Shown here in pieces: positions 49,220 to 57,189 of a stretch of 64,000 nucleotides of DNA. The DNA is from Mycobacterium sp. ENV421. Its GTDB lineage: Bacteria; Actinomycetota; Actinomycetes; Mycobacteriales; Mycobacteriaceae. Position 1 is the first letter of the stretch. The number at the start of each line of letters is the position of its first letter. The notes beneath the pieces were generated by a model. The model searched no databases and was not told the DNA's origin. It was given only the letters and a program-made list of their open reading frames with translations. Location: assembly GCF_002887815.1 (NCBI RefSeq), contig NZ_PDHO01000003.1:248001-312000 (forward strand). The letters run 5' to 3'. The translations under genes and the position numbers were made by a program.

Positions 49220-49711
49220 ATGTCGGCCAGTCGCCGCGTCACGACTGCGGTCAACGACGTCCTCGACCTCGCGCCGCGCCGGGGGGAGATCTCCCTGACT
49301 CGGCTGGTGGCAGCGGTCAGCGCCGACCGGGAACGGCCCATCGAGGTCACGATGGCCGATCTACCGCCCGGGGTGTGCGGCCAGTGGCGCCAATACGCCG
49401 ATCACGACGTGTTCATGATCCAGAACGGCCTGCCGACCTGGGATCGCACGCTGGCCCACGAACTCGGTCATCTTGTGCTCGGGCACTACGGCATTCCGGT
49501 CACCGAGGCCGCCCGCGATGTCGCCGAGCTGGCCAGCGATGACCTCATCGGCTACATGCTGAACCAGCGCACCGGGTGCATGGGTCCAGGGGGAGAGGAC
49601 ATCGAGCAGGAGGCCGAGGATTTCGCCGCCCTGCTGCTGTACCGCCTGGGCCGGTCGCCGTCGGACAGGTCATCGATCGTGCAAGTTCGCCTCGGAGAGG
49701 CGTTTGGTTGA
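49220..49711 (+). CDS. ImmA/IrrE-family zinc metallo-endopeptidase
   Basis: A 163-residue protein with the zinc motif HELGH (about residues 75-79) followed by LVLGHYGI, and the third ligand Glu in EQEAEDFAALLL. There is a short N-terminal part. ImmA/IrrE proteases cleave XRE-type repressors to switch mobile or stress genes. Usually a helix-turn-helix partner lies beside; here none is fused, but espR (an HTH protein) lies 1.2 kb away on the opposite strand. The stop overlaps the start of the MAB_1171c-like membrane gene (TTGA), so the two are coupled. ATG 49220 with a GGGAAGGGGGA ribosome site. Confidence 0.86.
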   Translation: MSASRRVTTAVNDVLDLAPRRGEISLTRLVAAVSADRERPIEVTMADLPPGVCGQWRQYADHDVFMIQNGLPTWDRTLAHELGHLVLGHYGIPVTEAARDVAELASDDLIGYMLNQRTGCMGPGGEDIEQEAEDFAALLLYRLGRSPSDRSSIVQVRLGEAFG

Positions 49712-50853
49712 TCGTCTGGTTGATCGCCGGTCTGCTCGGGATGGCCACCGGCCTGCGCATCGGGTGGGCACTGGTCAACAAGCAGTCGGTGGTCAGCTCC
49801 GCGATGATCGTCGCCCTGGGCAGCCTGGCCGCGGTCGCCGCGTTGAACTGGCCGCCGCTGACCCTGTTGATCGACAGCGCGCTGCATTGGTCCAACATCT
49901 CCATCGGGCTGAGCCAACTGGCGCTGATCGGCTGCGCGGCGGGCAGCTGCGTGATGATCACCAGCGTCGCGTCGACGCGGAGCCCGGCAGCGGTCCGCCG
50001 CATCGCCGCCGTCCAGTACGCCGTGGCCGCGGTGATCGGTGTCGCGAGCCTGGTGCTGTTCTTCCTGTCCGGTCAGCAGCCGGAGATGTCGCCGGAGGAA
50101 TACCTGCGGCGCAATCTCGGGTCGACCAATACCTCGCTGCCGTGGCTGTTGCCGCTGCTGTACGTGATGCTGGCCTGCACGCTGGTGCTGTGGGCGGGCA
50201 TGCGCCATTCGAATCGGACCCGTCGCGGTCGAGCACTGTTCGTGTTCACCCTCGGCATTGCACTGCTGGTGGCGGCTACCGCGTTTTTTCTCATCCGCGC
50301 GGTGGGCACCTCGCGGCTGGTCGGCGTTGGCACCGCGGCGACGCTGCTGGGCGCGGCCATGGCGATCGTGGCGGCCGGGTCGTTGTTGCCCGCGATCGAG
50401 GACTGGTTCGGTGGGCGGCGCGAACTGCGCCTCATCGATCCGCTGCTGACCGAACTGGAGCGGCGGCAGCCAGAAGTCGGTATCGGTGAACGGCCGCGCG
50501 GGCCACTGATTTTCCGGGTGGCCGAGCGGTTGTCCCTGATTTCCGACGCGCTGTACATGGAGGCCACCATGGCCGAGCACCTGCGGGCCGGTGGGCCGGA
50601 CGGCGCGACGGTGGACGTGCTGGCCGATGTCGAGCGCACCGGCGTCAGCCCTGACGCGCAGGCGATGGCGATCGCGAAGTGGATATATGCCGGCCGGCGC
50701 ACACCGCGCGTGGCGCAGCCCGCGGGCCAAGGGAAATTCCCCGGAATGAGCTGGCTCGGGCAGCCCGAAAGCTATTCGGACCGGGAATGGATCCTCGAAA
50801 TCGCACGGCAGTACCGCGCGTTGGAGCAGCGCAGGCCAACCGTTGCGCTGTGA
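49708..50853 (+). CDS. MAB_1171c-like multi-span membrane protein
   Basis: A 381-residue protein. About seven hydrophobic segments occupy residues 1-240; the C-terminal 140 residues are soluble, with a helical region (RVAERLSLISDALYMEATMAEHLRAG) and a basic tail. It corresponds to the family named MAB_1171c putative transporter, which is often paired with ImmA-type proteases in actinobacteria. TTG 49708 overlaps the protease stop, with GGAGAGG 7 bp upstream. No transport motif is visible. The pair may be a membrane-signal and protease module; this is inference. Confidence 0.8.
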   Translation: MIVWLIAGLLGMATGLRIGWALVNKQSVVSSAMIVALGSLAAVAALNWPPLTLLIDSALHWSNISIGLSQLALIGCAAGSCVMITSVASTRSPAAVRRIAAVQYAVAAVIGVASLVLFFLSGQQPEMSPEEYLRRNLGSTNTSLPWLLPLLYVMLACTLVLWAGMRHSNRTRRGRALFVFTLGIALLVAATAFFLIRAVGTSRLVGVGTAATLLGAAMAIVAAGSLLPAIEDWFGGRRELRLIDPLLTELERRQPEVGIGERPRGPLIFRVAERLSLISDALYMEATMAEHLRAGGPDGATVDVLADVERTGVSPDAQAMAIAKWIYAGRRTPRVAQPAGQGKFPGMSWLGQPESYSDREWILEIARQYRALEQRRPTVAL

Positions 50854-50897
50854 AAGGCATCTAACGTTGCCGACTGTCCCGTTCCGGGAGCAGCGGG

Positions 50898-51296
50898 CTA
50901 ATCGTCGAGGTGTTCCTGACGACGCAGCTCGTCGACCTTGGTCACGATGTCCTGCTGGGCCTCCGGAGACAGCCCGACGGTACGCGCGGCAATGCGACGC
51001 ACACCCTCGTCACGCATGTTGGCCAGCCAGGTCAGTTCCTTGTCGAGCTTCTCGTAGTACTCGTCGTCGGTGAAGTAGGCCGGCTTGATACGGAAGAAGT
51101 TGGCAAGCGCCGTCATAGTGGTGGATGACGGATTCGTCCGGTTGCCTGAACGCAGCTGAGACAGGTACGGAGCCGACATCGTGATGCCTTCGGACTTCAG
51201 TGCGGCGATGACTTCCGCGGAGGTATGCGGACCCCGGCCGGGCGGATACACCGTGTCGAACAGGCGATTCAGTCGCGCCGAGAACGTCGTGCTCAT
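50898..51296 (-). CDS. espR: Nucleoid-associated transcription regulator EspR
   Basis: A 132-residue protein nearly identical in pattern to M. tuberculosis EspR (Rv3849): N-terminal HTH with APYLSQLRSGNRTNPS and the dimerisation region FFRIKPAYFTDDEYYEKLDKELTWL. It regulates espACD, PE/PPE and cell-wall genes and binds DNA as a dimer of dimers. ATG 51296 was taken because MSTTFSARLNRLFDTVYP is the known N terminus; upstream in-frame codons lie in the leader. It converges on the MAB_1171c-like gene. It is retained here though no ESX-1 is seen in the window. Confidence 0.96.
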   Translation of the reverse strand: MSTTFSARLNRLFDTVYPPGRGPHTSAEVIAALKSEGITMSAPYLSQLRSGNRTNPSSTTMTALANFFRIKPAYFTDDEYYEKLDKELTWLANMRDEGVRRIAARTVGLSPEAQQDIVTKVDELRRQEHLDD

Positions 51297-51621
51297 CTTC
51301 TTGCCCTCCACCTGCGCCAGGAGCGGTCGTTTCCGTTGGCTTATTTGCTGATCATCGTAGCGACACATCCGCCGACAACCAAGTGCAAACTACTAGATAA
51401 TTGACGCACGCGTGGTTTTTCCGAGATGTGGCAAACAACGACGCGGGAGATTCGCGTGGTGGGCACGTGCTCGGAGCGGGGCGTTAGGCAAAGAAAAGCA
51501 AGGTTGGGCGCATCTTGGCACAGCGCGTGATCGATCATCGCTCAGTCAAGAACCTGAGAGTACCCTGAGCAACCGCGCCCCCAGCGGGCAGTTGCCGAAA
51601 ACCGCTTTGCTGTAAGTGCGG
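51297..51621 (-). promoter_or_regulatory. espR upstream region with a SigA-like promoter
   Basis: A 325-bp gap without a supported gene. Reading toward espR, -35 TTGGTT (51382-51377), 17-bp spacer and -10 TACGAT (51359-51354) form a good housekeeping-type promoter, giving a leader of about 50 nt. The far end holds the terminator of the upstream UPF0016 gene. The rest has several short T- and A-rich words but no site I can assign. Confidence 0.6.
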
Positions 51622-51623
51622 TT
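51600..51623 (-). terminator. Weak intrinsic-type terminator at the end of the UPF0016 gene
   Basis: On the minus strand, AACCGC (51623-51618), a 12-nt loop and GCGGTT (51605-51600) are followed by TTT. The hairpin begins at the stop codon. The stem is short, so only moderate termination is likely. Confidence 0.4.
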
Positions 51624-52410
51624 ATGCAGGCTCGGCGGGTGGCTTCGGTGCCGCTCCCCGGCCACCGTCACCGCCGACCGCCGACGGCGCCGACTCGGGG
51701 GCGTCATCGGGAGACGGTGCCACCCGGGGGGCCGGCCGCAGGGCGGCGGGGCGCAGACGGGGCGGTAGCGCCCGCAGTGCGGCTGCGGCCAGCGCGACCG
51801 CCGCGACTGATATCGCGCCGACGACAATGCCGGATGCCGCGGGGAACGCGCCCTCGATCAGCATCGACACGCCGAACACGAGGAACAGCGCTGCCGCGCC
51901 CAGCTGGATCAACCGCTCGGGAAGGTGCTTGCCGGCCAGGGCGCCGACGAGGATCGCCAGCGCGTCTGCGGCCACCATGCCGATAGTGGATCCGATCCAG
52001 ACGCCGACCCAGTCGTTGTCGGCGGCCAGGGTGATCGTCGCGAGCATCGTCTTGTCGCCGAGCTCGGCCAGCAGGAACGCGGACGTCACGGCGAAGAAAG
52101 CCGGTGCGCTGTTGCGTTGGGCCTTGCCGGCCTCGTCCTCGGAGAGCTTGTCGCCACGCAGCGTCCATAGACCGAATACGACGAAGGCGACGCCGGCGAG
52201 GATGCCCAGCAGGTGCGTCGGCAGGGCCGCGCCCAGGTAGTGCCCGACGGCGACCGAGATCAGGTGCACCGCCGTGGTCGCCACGGTGATGCCGGACAGC
52301 ACCACCCACCAGCGATGGCGCAGTGCGAACGTCATGGCCATCAACTGCGACTTGTCGCCCAACTCGGCGACGAAGATGACGGCGAAACTCAGGATCAGAG
52401 CGGCAAGCAC
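51622..52410 (-). CDS. UPF0016/GDT1-family cation exporter (Rv3848 type)
   Basis: A 262-residue protein with two repeats of the family signature ELGDKS/T (FVAELGDKSQLMAM and LLAELGDKTMLATI), each in a three-span half. The C-terminal part is Pro/Ala-rich (RALPPRLRPAALRP). The family exports Mn2+ or Ca2+/H+. I chose GTG 52410, which has GAGGAG 6 bp upstream and begins directly before the first span; TTG 52470 would add 20 unlikely residues. A manganese riboswitch lies in the leader, supporting Mn export as the role. It matches Rv3848 by position between espR and Rv3847. Confidence 0.9.
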   Translation of the reverse strand: MLAALILSFAVIFVAELGDKSQLMAMTFALRHRWWVVLSGITVATTAVHLISVAVGHYLGAALPTHLLGILAGVAFVVFGLWTLRGDKLSEDEAGKAQRNSAPAFFAVTSAFLLAELGDKTMLATITLAADNDWVGVWIGSTIGMVAADALAILVGALAGKHLPERLIQLGAAALFLVFGVSMLIEGAFPAASGIVVGAISVAAVALAAAALRALPPRLRPAALRPAPRVAPSPDDAPESAPSAVGGDGGRGAAPKPPAEPA

Positions 52411-52479
52411 CCGAGACTCCTCGATCGGGTGGCTGTCGTCAGGGGCGATAAAGATGCCTCCGGCCGACAACCACTAACG

Positions 52480-52597
52480 GTCTAACGGCCGAAGGTCTCG
52501 CCCACCGGAAACGCACGCCGGCCGGACAACCGGGCCCGCGATGCACGCCGGGCCAGTATGTCGATTGTCCGATTGGGGGCTACTCCCCTTCGCTGGC
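52480..52597 (-). ncRNA. yybP-ykoY manganese riboswitch upstream of the UPF0016 gene
   Basis: On the minus strand the leader has the 5' hallmark AAGGGGAGTAGCCCCC (52590-52575), then GACATACTGGCCCGG in the region of the opposing loop, and the 3' hallmark GGGCGAGACCTTCGGCC (about 52506-52486). These flanking elements are the conserved parts of the RF00080 class, which binds Mn2+ and controls export genes including UPF0016, TerC and MntP families. About 70 nt separate its end from the gene start, leaving room for a sequestering hairpin. Confidence 0.82.
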
Positions 52598-52707
52598 GCC
52601 AACACTACGTGCAGCGACGCACTACCCGCAACTCGTGCTTCACGAAAGACCAACCGCAGCAATAAATTTGGGGCACCGCGTCAGAAAGTTCGGTTGCCCT
52701 CACAACA

Positions 52708-53241
52708 CTAAGCGGCAAGCAACATCGCCAGGATCGCCGTGTCGGGATGGCTGATCGGGTCCACGCCGACGCGGCTGACCATGCCGGTGATCGTGCCGTC
52801 GGACTCCGCCTCGACCCAGGCGGCGCGATGTTCCAACCCCAGATGCGGAATGCCGGGCAGCAGGACGCACCCCGACGCCGCACCCGTGCACTCCGGCAGC
52901 GACGGCGTGGTCTCCGAGGGGGGATGCAGCATCAGTAGTGCCGGCGGCTGACGTTCAGCGAAATGTCCTGGCGGAACGGCGGATTCACCGACCACCGTGC
53001 CCTCGGCGAGCACCAGACCGACGGTGCCCGGCTGCGGCTTGTCGGGGAGCTCCTCCCTGACGCCGAAAATCGTTGTCGTGGAGAGCAATCCGGGCAGCGA
53101 GGCGACGCGAACCGCGACCATCAGAAGCTGGGCCCATTCCTTGGTGGAGTTGGGCCAGCGGCCGGAAACCACAAAGCCCTTGAGGGCACCACGAGAATGA
53201 AATGGGGCGACTTCGACCGAACGCCCGGAACCATTTTCCAT
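52708..53241 (-). CDS. Rv3847-like conserved protein
   Basis: A 177-residue soluble protein with no signal peptide. It contains VVSGRWPNSTKEWAQLLMVAVRVASLPGL and GLVLAEGTVVGESAVPPGHF near the middle, and two Cys (PECTGAASGCVLLPG). Length and place next to the Rv3848-like gene match M. tuberculosis Rv3847. ATG 53241 has GGAGG 5 bp upstream. No family motif tells a function. It is separate from the riboswitch, about 110 bp upstream of it on the same strand. sodA, which is next in M. tuberculosis, is not present here. Confidence 0.8.
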   Translation of the reverse strand: MENGSGRSVEVAPFHSRGALKGFVVSGRWPNSTKEWAQLLMVAVRVASLPGLLSTTTIFGVREELPDKPQPGTVGLVLAEGTVVGESAVPPGHFAERQPPALLMLHPPSETTPSLPECTGAASGCVLLPGIPHLGLEHRAAWVEAESDGTITGMVSRVGVDPISHPDTAILAMLLAA

Positions 53242-53388
53242 CTCGCCTCCGCGACACTCGTTATGCCAGTGCGACTCGACAGTGGGTCGGTTCGATTCAG
53301 GATGCGGTACGTAACGCCTGGCACGCAAGCGGACACGAGTGCTAACGAGAGGCAAATCGCCGTGGGATGGAAACCCCCGGGCGCGGGC

Positions 53389-53550
53389 TCAGAACAGAAC
53401 GATCAGGGCGAGGATGCCCAGCAGCACGAGAGCGATGACTCCGGCCCGCAGCGCGGCCAGCATGTACGAGCGGTTACAGGTCGCCGACGGGGCATACCAA
53501 TGCGACTGCTGCGACCCGGACTGAGCCCGGTATGGCTGCTGATATGCCAT
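53389..53550 (-). CDS. 53-residue membrane protein (hypothetical, short gene)
   Basis: ATG 53550 starts a 53-codon frame ending TGA at 53391-53389. The N-terminal half is polar and aromatic (MAYQQPYRAQSGSQQSHWY), the second half a single hydrophobic span (about 36-53, AGVIALVLLGILALIVLF) with a Cys at residue 25. This polar-N, single-span type is common among small mycobacterial envelope proteins. It reads 147 bp upstream of the Rv3847-like gene on the same strand. A palindrome lies 49-65 bp before its start. Confidence 0.6.
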   Translation of the reverse strand: MAYQQPYRAQSGSQQSHWYAPSATCNRSYMLAALRAGVIALVLLGILALIVLF

Positions 53551-53598
53551 CACACCGTCCTGACCAGCATGTTCAACTACCGCCCCTAGTGAAAATCG

Positions 53599-53615
53599 TC
53601 ACAGGTTAACTGTGA
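53599..53615. promoter_or_regulatory. Palindromic operator candidate TCACAG-N5-CTGTGA
   Basis: A perfect 6-bp inverted repeat with a 5-bp spacer, in front of the 53-aa membrane-protein gene. The regulator is unknown; the half-sites (TCACA and TGTGA) are those of CRP/FNR-type sites but in the opposite order and closer spacing. Confidence 0.45.
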
Positions 53616-53849
53616 GCGCGATCATAACCCCATCGGTAGCGGTAGGAAAATTGGCCCACCGCCGTGACCAGCGCGCAGAAGAATTTTTGTTTGGCGTTTC
53701 GCGGTGCCGGGTATTGAAGATCACAGTCGGCGCGGAGGTGTCGGCGTGTCGTTCGGCGCGTCGCGGCCCCTCATCGGACGGTTAGTGGGCCAACCGATTT
53801 CGCTCGCTCGTAACCAAGTTGTTGATCAGGGCGCTCTACGGCCGCGGTG

Positions 53850-53949
53850 TTATCCACAGATACTGCCCGTCTCCATGGCGAGAAGGTGCGCTCAATGCCC
53901 ATTAACCGGGGTAGAGCGCTGTGGATAAACCTGTGGAAACTGTGGATAG
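53850..53949. promoter_or_regulatory. Cluster of four DnaA-box-like 9-mers away from an obvious origin
   Basis: Two perfect TTATCCACA boxes (53850-53858 on +, 53920-53928 on -), and two one- or two-mismatch boxes on - (53932-53940 GTTTCCACA; 53941-53949 CTATCCACA). The last two are adjacent, and the second to fourth fall within 30 bp. No dnaA or dnaN gene is in the window. A role in DnaA titration or in control of the DUF4328 gene 117 bp downstream is possible. Confidence 0.6.
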
Positions 53950-54065
53950 CCGATCATTGCTGCACGTCCCGAAAGGGCGTACCTGCACTGCGTGCCACAA
54001 TTCCGGCTCGACGACGGCCCGCCTGGTCGCTCCGACTTGCGCTTGCGCTCGCTAGGCTGGTCCGC

Positions 54066-55118
54066 GTGATTCAGGTGTGCTCCCAATGCGGAACGCGGTG
54101 GAATGTGCGCGACCGCCAGCGCGCCTGGTGCCCACGCTGCAACGGCGCCCTGATGGCACCGACCGGTCCGCCGGATCCTCGCTGGAGCCCGGGCGCCACC
54201 ACACATCCGCCGGCGCGCAGTCCCGCGCCGCAGACCGGCGCGCCCCGTCTGCCGTCAGGGTTCCGCTGGATAGCGGTCCGGCCTGGGCCGCCCCCGCCAC
54301 CGCGCCGTCGCCGTCGTCATCTCGGACCGACGCCCCGGTACGCCTACATCCCGCGCTGGGGGCTCGCCGACAACCTTCCGCAGGCCCCGGTGCAGGGCGA
54401 GTCCACCGCGAAAGAGGGGCCGGCACCCGTCACCGTCCGCGCCGCGCTGCTGTCGGCGATCGCCATCTTCGGCCTGGCCGCGGCGATCCACATCGTTCGC
54501 TACGTGTTGCTGCTGATCAATCGGACGACGCTGCTGCCCCCGCTGGTTGCCGGCGCGGCGCTGTGGCTCGGCGTGTTGCTCAGTCTGGCCGCCATCGTGT
54601 CGGTGATCCTGACCGCGGGTGTCATGGCGTGGTGGTTGATCACCCGCCGCGCGGCGGTCTATGCGCATCTGGGACAGGACGACCCTCGGCCGGCCTGGGC
54701 GCTGTGGGTCGGCAGCTTGGTGCCGATCGCCAATCTGGTGTGGGCGCCGGTGTACGTCATCGAACTTGCCCACGCCGAACAGTCGGAGGCTCGGCTGCGG
54801 GGACCGATCGCCGCGTGGTGGATCGCGTGGGTGCTGTCGACCGCGTTATCGATCTTTGGGATCGCCACCAGCTTCACCACCAAGCCGCAGGGAATCGCCG
54901 ACAACACCGTGACGGTCGTCATCGCCTATCTGCTGGGTGCGGCGGTGCTGGTGTTGTTGTGGCAGGTGTTCGACGCGTTCGTGCGCAAGCCGGTCGAACG
55001 GCCGCTGCACCGGTGGGTGATGGTCGGACAAGAACAGCCCGGTACCGATCAGCCGGGGCCCGGCGAATCGGAAACGCCGCCAGCGGTTGAGCCAGACCAA
55101 CGGGAACCGGCAGCATAG
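54066..55118 (+). CDS. DUF4328 membrane protein with N-terminal zinc ribbon (Rv3843c-like)
   Basis: A 350-residue protein. The N terminus has a zinc ribbon (CSQCGTRWNV...CPRC, about residues 4-28), a Pro/Arg-rich linker to about 105, then about five membrane spans and a hydrophilic Pro/Glu C terminus. The DUF4328 part includes RYVLLLINR and MAWWLITRRAAVYAHLG. Position before glpQ1 matches Rv3843c. GTG 54066 was chosen since the zinc ribbon begins there; the frame upstream crosses the DnaA-box region. Function unknown. Confidence 0.8.
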   Translation: MIQVCSQCGTRWNVRDRQRAWCPRCNGALMAPTGPPDPRWSPGATTHPPARSPAPQTGAPRLPSGFRWIAVRPGPPPPPRRRRRHLGPTPRYAYIPRWGLADNLPQAPVQGESTAKEGPAPVTVRAALLSAIAIFGLAAAIHIVRYVLLLINRTTLLPPLVAGAALWLGVLLSLAAIVSVILTAGVMAWWLITRRAAVYAHLGQDDPRPAWALWVGSLVPIANLVWAPVYVIELAHAEQSEARLRGPIAAWWIAWVLSTALSIFGIATSFTTKPQGIADNTVTVVIAYLLGAAVLVLLWQVFDAFVRKPVERPLHRWVMVGQEQPGTDQPGPGESETPPAVEPDQREPAA

Positions 55119-55122
55119 GCGT

Positions 55123-55944
55123 ATGCACTCGGCCGGCGATCCGCACGGCGGGCACCCCTTCGTGGTGGCCCACCGGGGCGCGTCGGCCGATTGTCCCGAG
55201 CACACGCTGGCCGCCTACGAGCTGGCCCTGGCCGAAGGTGCCGATGGAGTCGAGTGCGATGTCCGCCTGACTCGCGACGGCCATCTGGTGTGCGTGCACG
55301 ACCGCCGGGTGGATCGCACCTCGACCGGTACCGGCCTGGTCAGCGAGATGACACTCGCTGAACTCAAACGGCTGGACTGGGGCGCCTGGCACAGCAGCGC
55401 CGGCGCCGAGAAGCCGCCGGAGGGAACCGGGCTACTCACTCTCGATGACCTGGTCCGGCTGGTTCTGGACTGGAACCGGCCGGTGAAAATGTTCATCGAG
55501 ACCAAGCATCCGGTGCGCTACGGCGGCCTGGTGGAGAGCAAGGTGCTGGCCCTGCTGCATCGCTACGGCATCGCCGCGCCGGCCTCCGCCGATCTGTCCC
55601 GCGCGGTGGTGATGTCGTTCTCGGCCGCGGCGGTCTGGCGGATCCGCCGTGCCGCACCGCTGCTGCCGACCGTGCTGCTCGGTGAGACGTCGCGCTATCT
55701 GGGCGGCAGCGCCGCCACGACCGTCGGGGCCACGGCCGTCGGCCCGTCCATCGCCACCCTGCGGGAGCATCCCGAACTCGTCGACAGGGCCGCCGCCCAG
55801 GGCCGGGCCATGTACTGCTGGACGGTCGACCACTACGAGGACGTCGGATATTGCCGCGACCTCGGCGTCGGCTGGATCGCGACCAACCATCCGGGCCGGA
55901 CCAAAGCCTGGTTGCAGAACCCGCTGGCGGTCCCCGGCGACTAG
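55123..55944 (+). CDS. glpQ1: Glycerophosphodiester phosphodiesterase GlpQ1
   Basis: A 273-residue GDPD-family TIM-barrel enzyme that hydrolyses glycerophosphodiesters to glycerol-3-phosphate and alcohol. The catalytic region HRGASADCPEHT (His and Glu), the acid pair in ECDVRLTRDGHLVCVHD, and FIETKH are present. ATG 55123 gives MHSAGDPHGGHPFVV; an in-frame codon at 55087 lies inside the upstream gene. It starts 4 bp after the DUF4328 gene and its end overlaps the convergent LCP gene by 4 bp. Length agrees with GlpQ1 (274). Confidence 0.93.
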   Translation: MHSAGDPHGGHPFVVAHRGASADCPEHTLAAYELALAEGADGVECDVRLTRDGHLVCVHDRRVDRTSTGTGLVSEMTLAELKRLDWGAWHSSAGAEKPPEGTGLLTLDDLVRLVLDWNRPVKMFIETKHPVRYGGLVESKVLALLHRYGIAAPASADLSRAVVMSFSAAAVWRIRRAAPLLPTVLLGETSRYLGGSAATTVGATAVGPSIATLREHPELVDRAAAQGRAMYCWTVDHYEDVGYCRDLGVGWIATNHPGRTKAWLQNPLAVPGD

Positions 55945-57167
55945 GGCTGAGCGTCGAGCACCGATTGCGGGATGGCCGAATCGGTGCGCAGCGCCTGGAA
56001 CAGCTGGTCGGCGGCGTCGGAATCCCACACCACCACCGACCCGGAGCTGTTTGCGGTGAACTCACCGATCGGCACCGTGATCGCGGTGGTCGAGCCGTGC
56101 AGCGCCCAGCCCAGCTGGGCCAGATCCCAGACGTGATCGCCGCTGTCGACAGTGAGCGATCCGACGGCGGCCTTGGGCACCGAGTACCAGCGCCACGGAT
56201 TGAGCCACACCAGAGGACTGCTCGCCCGGTGCATCACGGCGGCCATGAACTCGCGCTGATGCACCATCCGATCCAGGTCGGCCCGCGGCGTCGCGCGGCT
56301 GCGCACGTAGCCCAGCGCCTTGCTGCCGTCGAGGGTCTGGCAGCCCGCGGGCAAGGTGATCCCGGCCAGCGGATCGTCGATCGGGTCGGCAGGGCACACG
56401 TCGACACCGCCGAGCGCGTCGACCACCACGGCGAAACCGTCGAAACCCACTTCGGCGTAGTGGTCGAGGTGTAGCCCGGTCGCTTCTTCGACGGTCTGTG
56501 CCAGCAGCGGCGCGCCGCCCTCGGCGAAGGCGGCGTTGATCTTGTCCTTGCCGTAGCCGGGAATGTTCACGTAGGAGTCGCGCGGCAGGGAGACCATCGT
56601 GGTCGGTGCGCCGGAGCCCAACCCGGGGATGTGAACGAGCAGGATCGTGTCGGTGCGGCCGTTGCCGAGGTCACCGCCGGTCGCCAGCTGGGCTTGTTGC
56701 TCGGGGGTCAGACCGGCCCGACTGTCGGACCCGACCAGCAGCCACGTCGTGCCCGCACCCGCCGCCGGCCGGTCGGCGTAGTCGAACACGGTGACCCGGT
56801 GCAGTGACGTGTCGATCCAGACGGCACCGCCGACGAGTCCGCCGACCACGAGCAGGACGACGATGATCAGTGTGGCGAAAATCCTTCGGCCCCAATGCTT
56901 CTTACGCTTCGGTGGCGCTGCTGGGGGCGGTGGTGGCGGAGGTCGCCGAGGTGGGGGAGGCGGCGGGGGCGTGGCCTGGCGCGGAGGTGGTTGACGGGGC
57001 GCCGGTGAAGGCGGTGGGGGTGCCGGGCGCGGTGGCGGTGGGGGCGGTGGCCGATAGCCGGGTTCGCGGCGGATCACCTCGGAGGGCTCGCGGCGCGGCG
57101 GTGTGGCACGCGGTATCCGCTCGGTCGGCGGATCCGGCGCGGGGCGCCGCCGCCAGTCGTCGCTCAC
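55941..57167 (-). CDS. LytR-CpsA-Psr (LCP) family cell-wall ligase
   Basis: A 408-residue protein. A cytosolic Pro/Arg-rich arm (1-90) precedes one membrane span (about 95-118, IFATLIIVVLLVVGGLVGG), then the LCP domain with LLVGSDSRAG, RTDTILLVHI, VSLPRDSYVNIP, GKDKINAAFAEGG and the later RSRATPRADLDRMVHQREF. These Arg and Asp residues bind lipid-linked polymer and Mg2+. LCP proteins attach arabinogalactan to peptidoglycan. GTG 57167. A LCP-type gene (Rv3840) lies in this stretch in M. tuberculosis, but the proteins differ in length. Confidence 0.92.
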   Translation of the reverse strand: MSDDWRRRPAPDPPTERIPRATPPRREPSEVIRREPGYRPPPPPPPRPAPPPPSPAPRQPPPRQATPPPPPPPRRPPPPPPPAAPPKRKKHWGRRIFATLIIVVLLVVGGLVGGAVWIDTSLHRVTVFDYADRPAAGAGTTWLLVGSDSRAGLTPEQQAQLATGGDLGNGRTDTILLVHIPGLGSGAPTTMVSLPRDSYVNIPGYGKDKINAAFAEGGAPLLAQTVEEATGLHLDHYAEVGFDGFAVVVDALGGVDVCPADPIDDPLAGITLPAGCQTLDGSKALGYVRSRATPRADLDRMVHQREFMAAVMHRASSPLVWLNPWRWYSVPKAAVGSLTVDSGDHVWDLAQLGWALHGSTTAITVPIGEFTANSSGSVVVWDSDAADQLFQALRTDSAIPQSVLDAQP

Positions 57168-57189
57168 CAGGTCAATTTACGTGCCGGAC

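Larger units (their letters stand above)
53551..54065. promoter_or_regulatory. Divergent intergenic region (515 bp)
   Basis: Separates the 53-aa membrane protein (-) from the DUF4328 gene (+). It holds a 17-bp palindrome at 53599-53615 and a cluster of DnaA-box-like sequences at 53850-53949, listed separately. I saw no supported gene: the open frames on + are short, with no ribosome site, and their composition is intergenic. Promoters for both directions must lie here, but no clear -35/-10 pair stood out. Confidence 0.7.

Noticed and set aside
51412..51615. Frame of 67 codons on + in the espR upstream region
   Set aside because: It has no ribosome site, crosses the terminator hairpin of the UPF0016 gene, and has no sequence feature.
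53704..53928. Frame of 74 codons on + in the DnaA-box region
   Set aside because: No ribosome site, and it overlaps the clustered boxes; the region looks regulatory.
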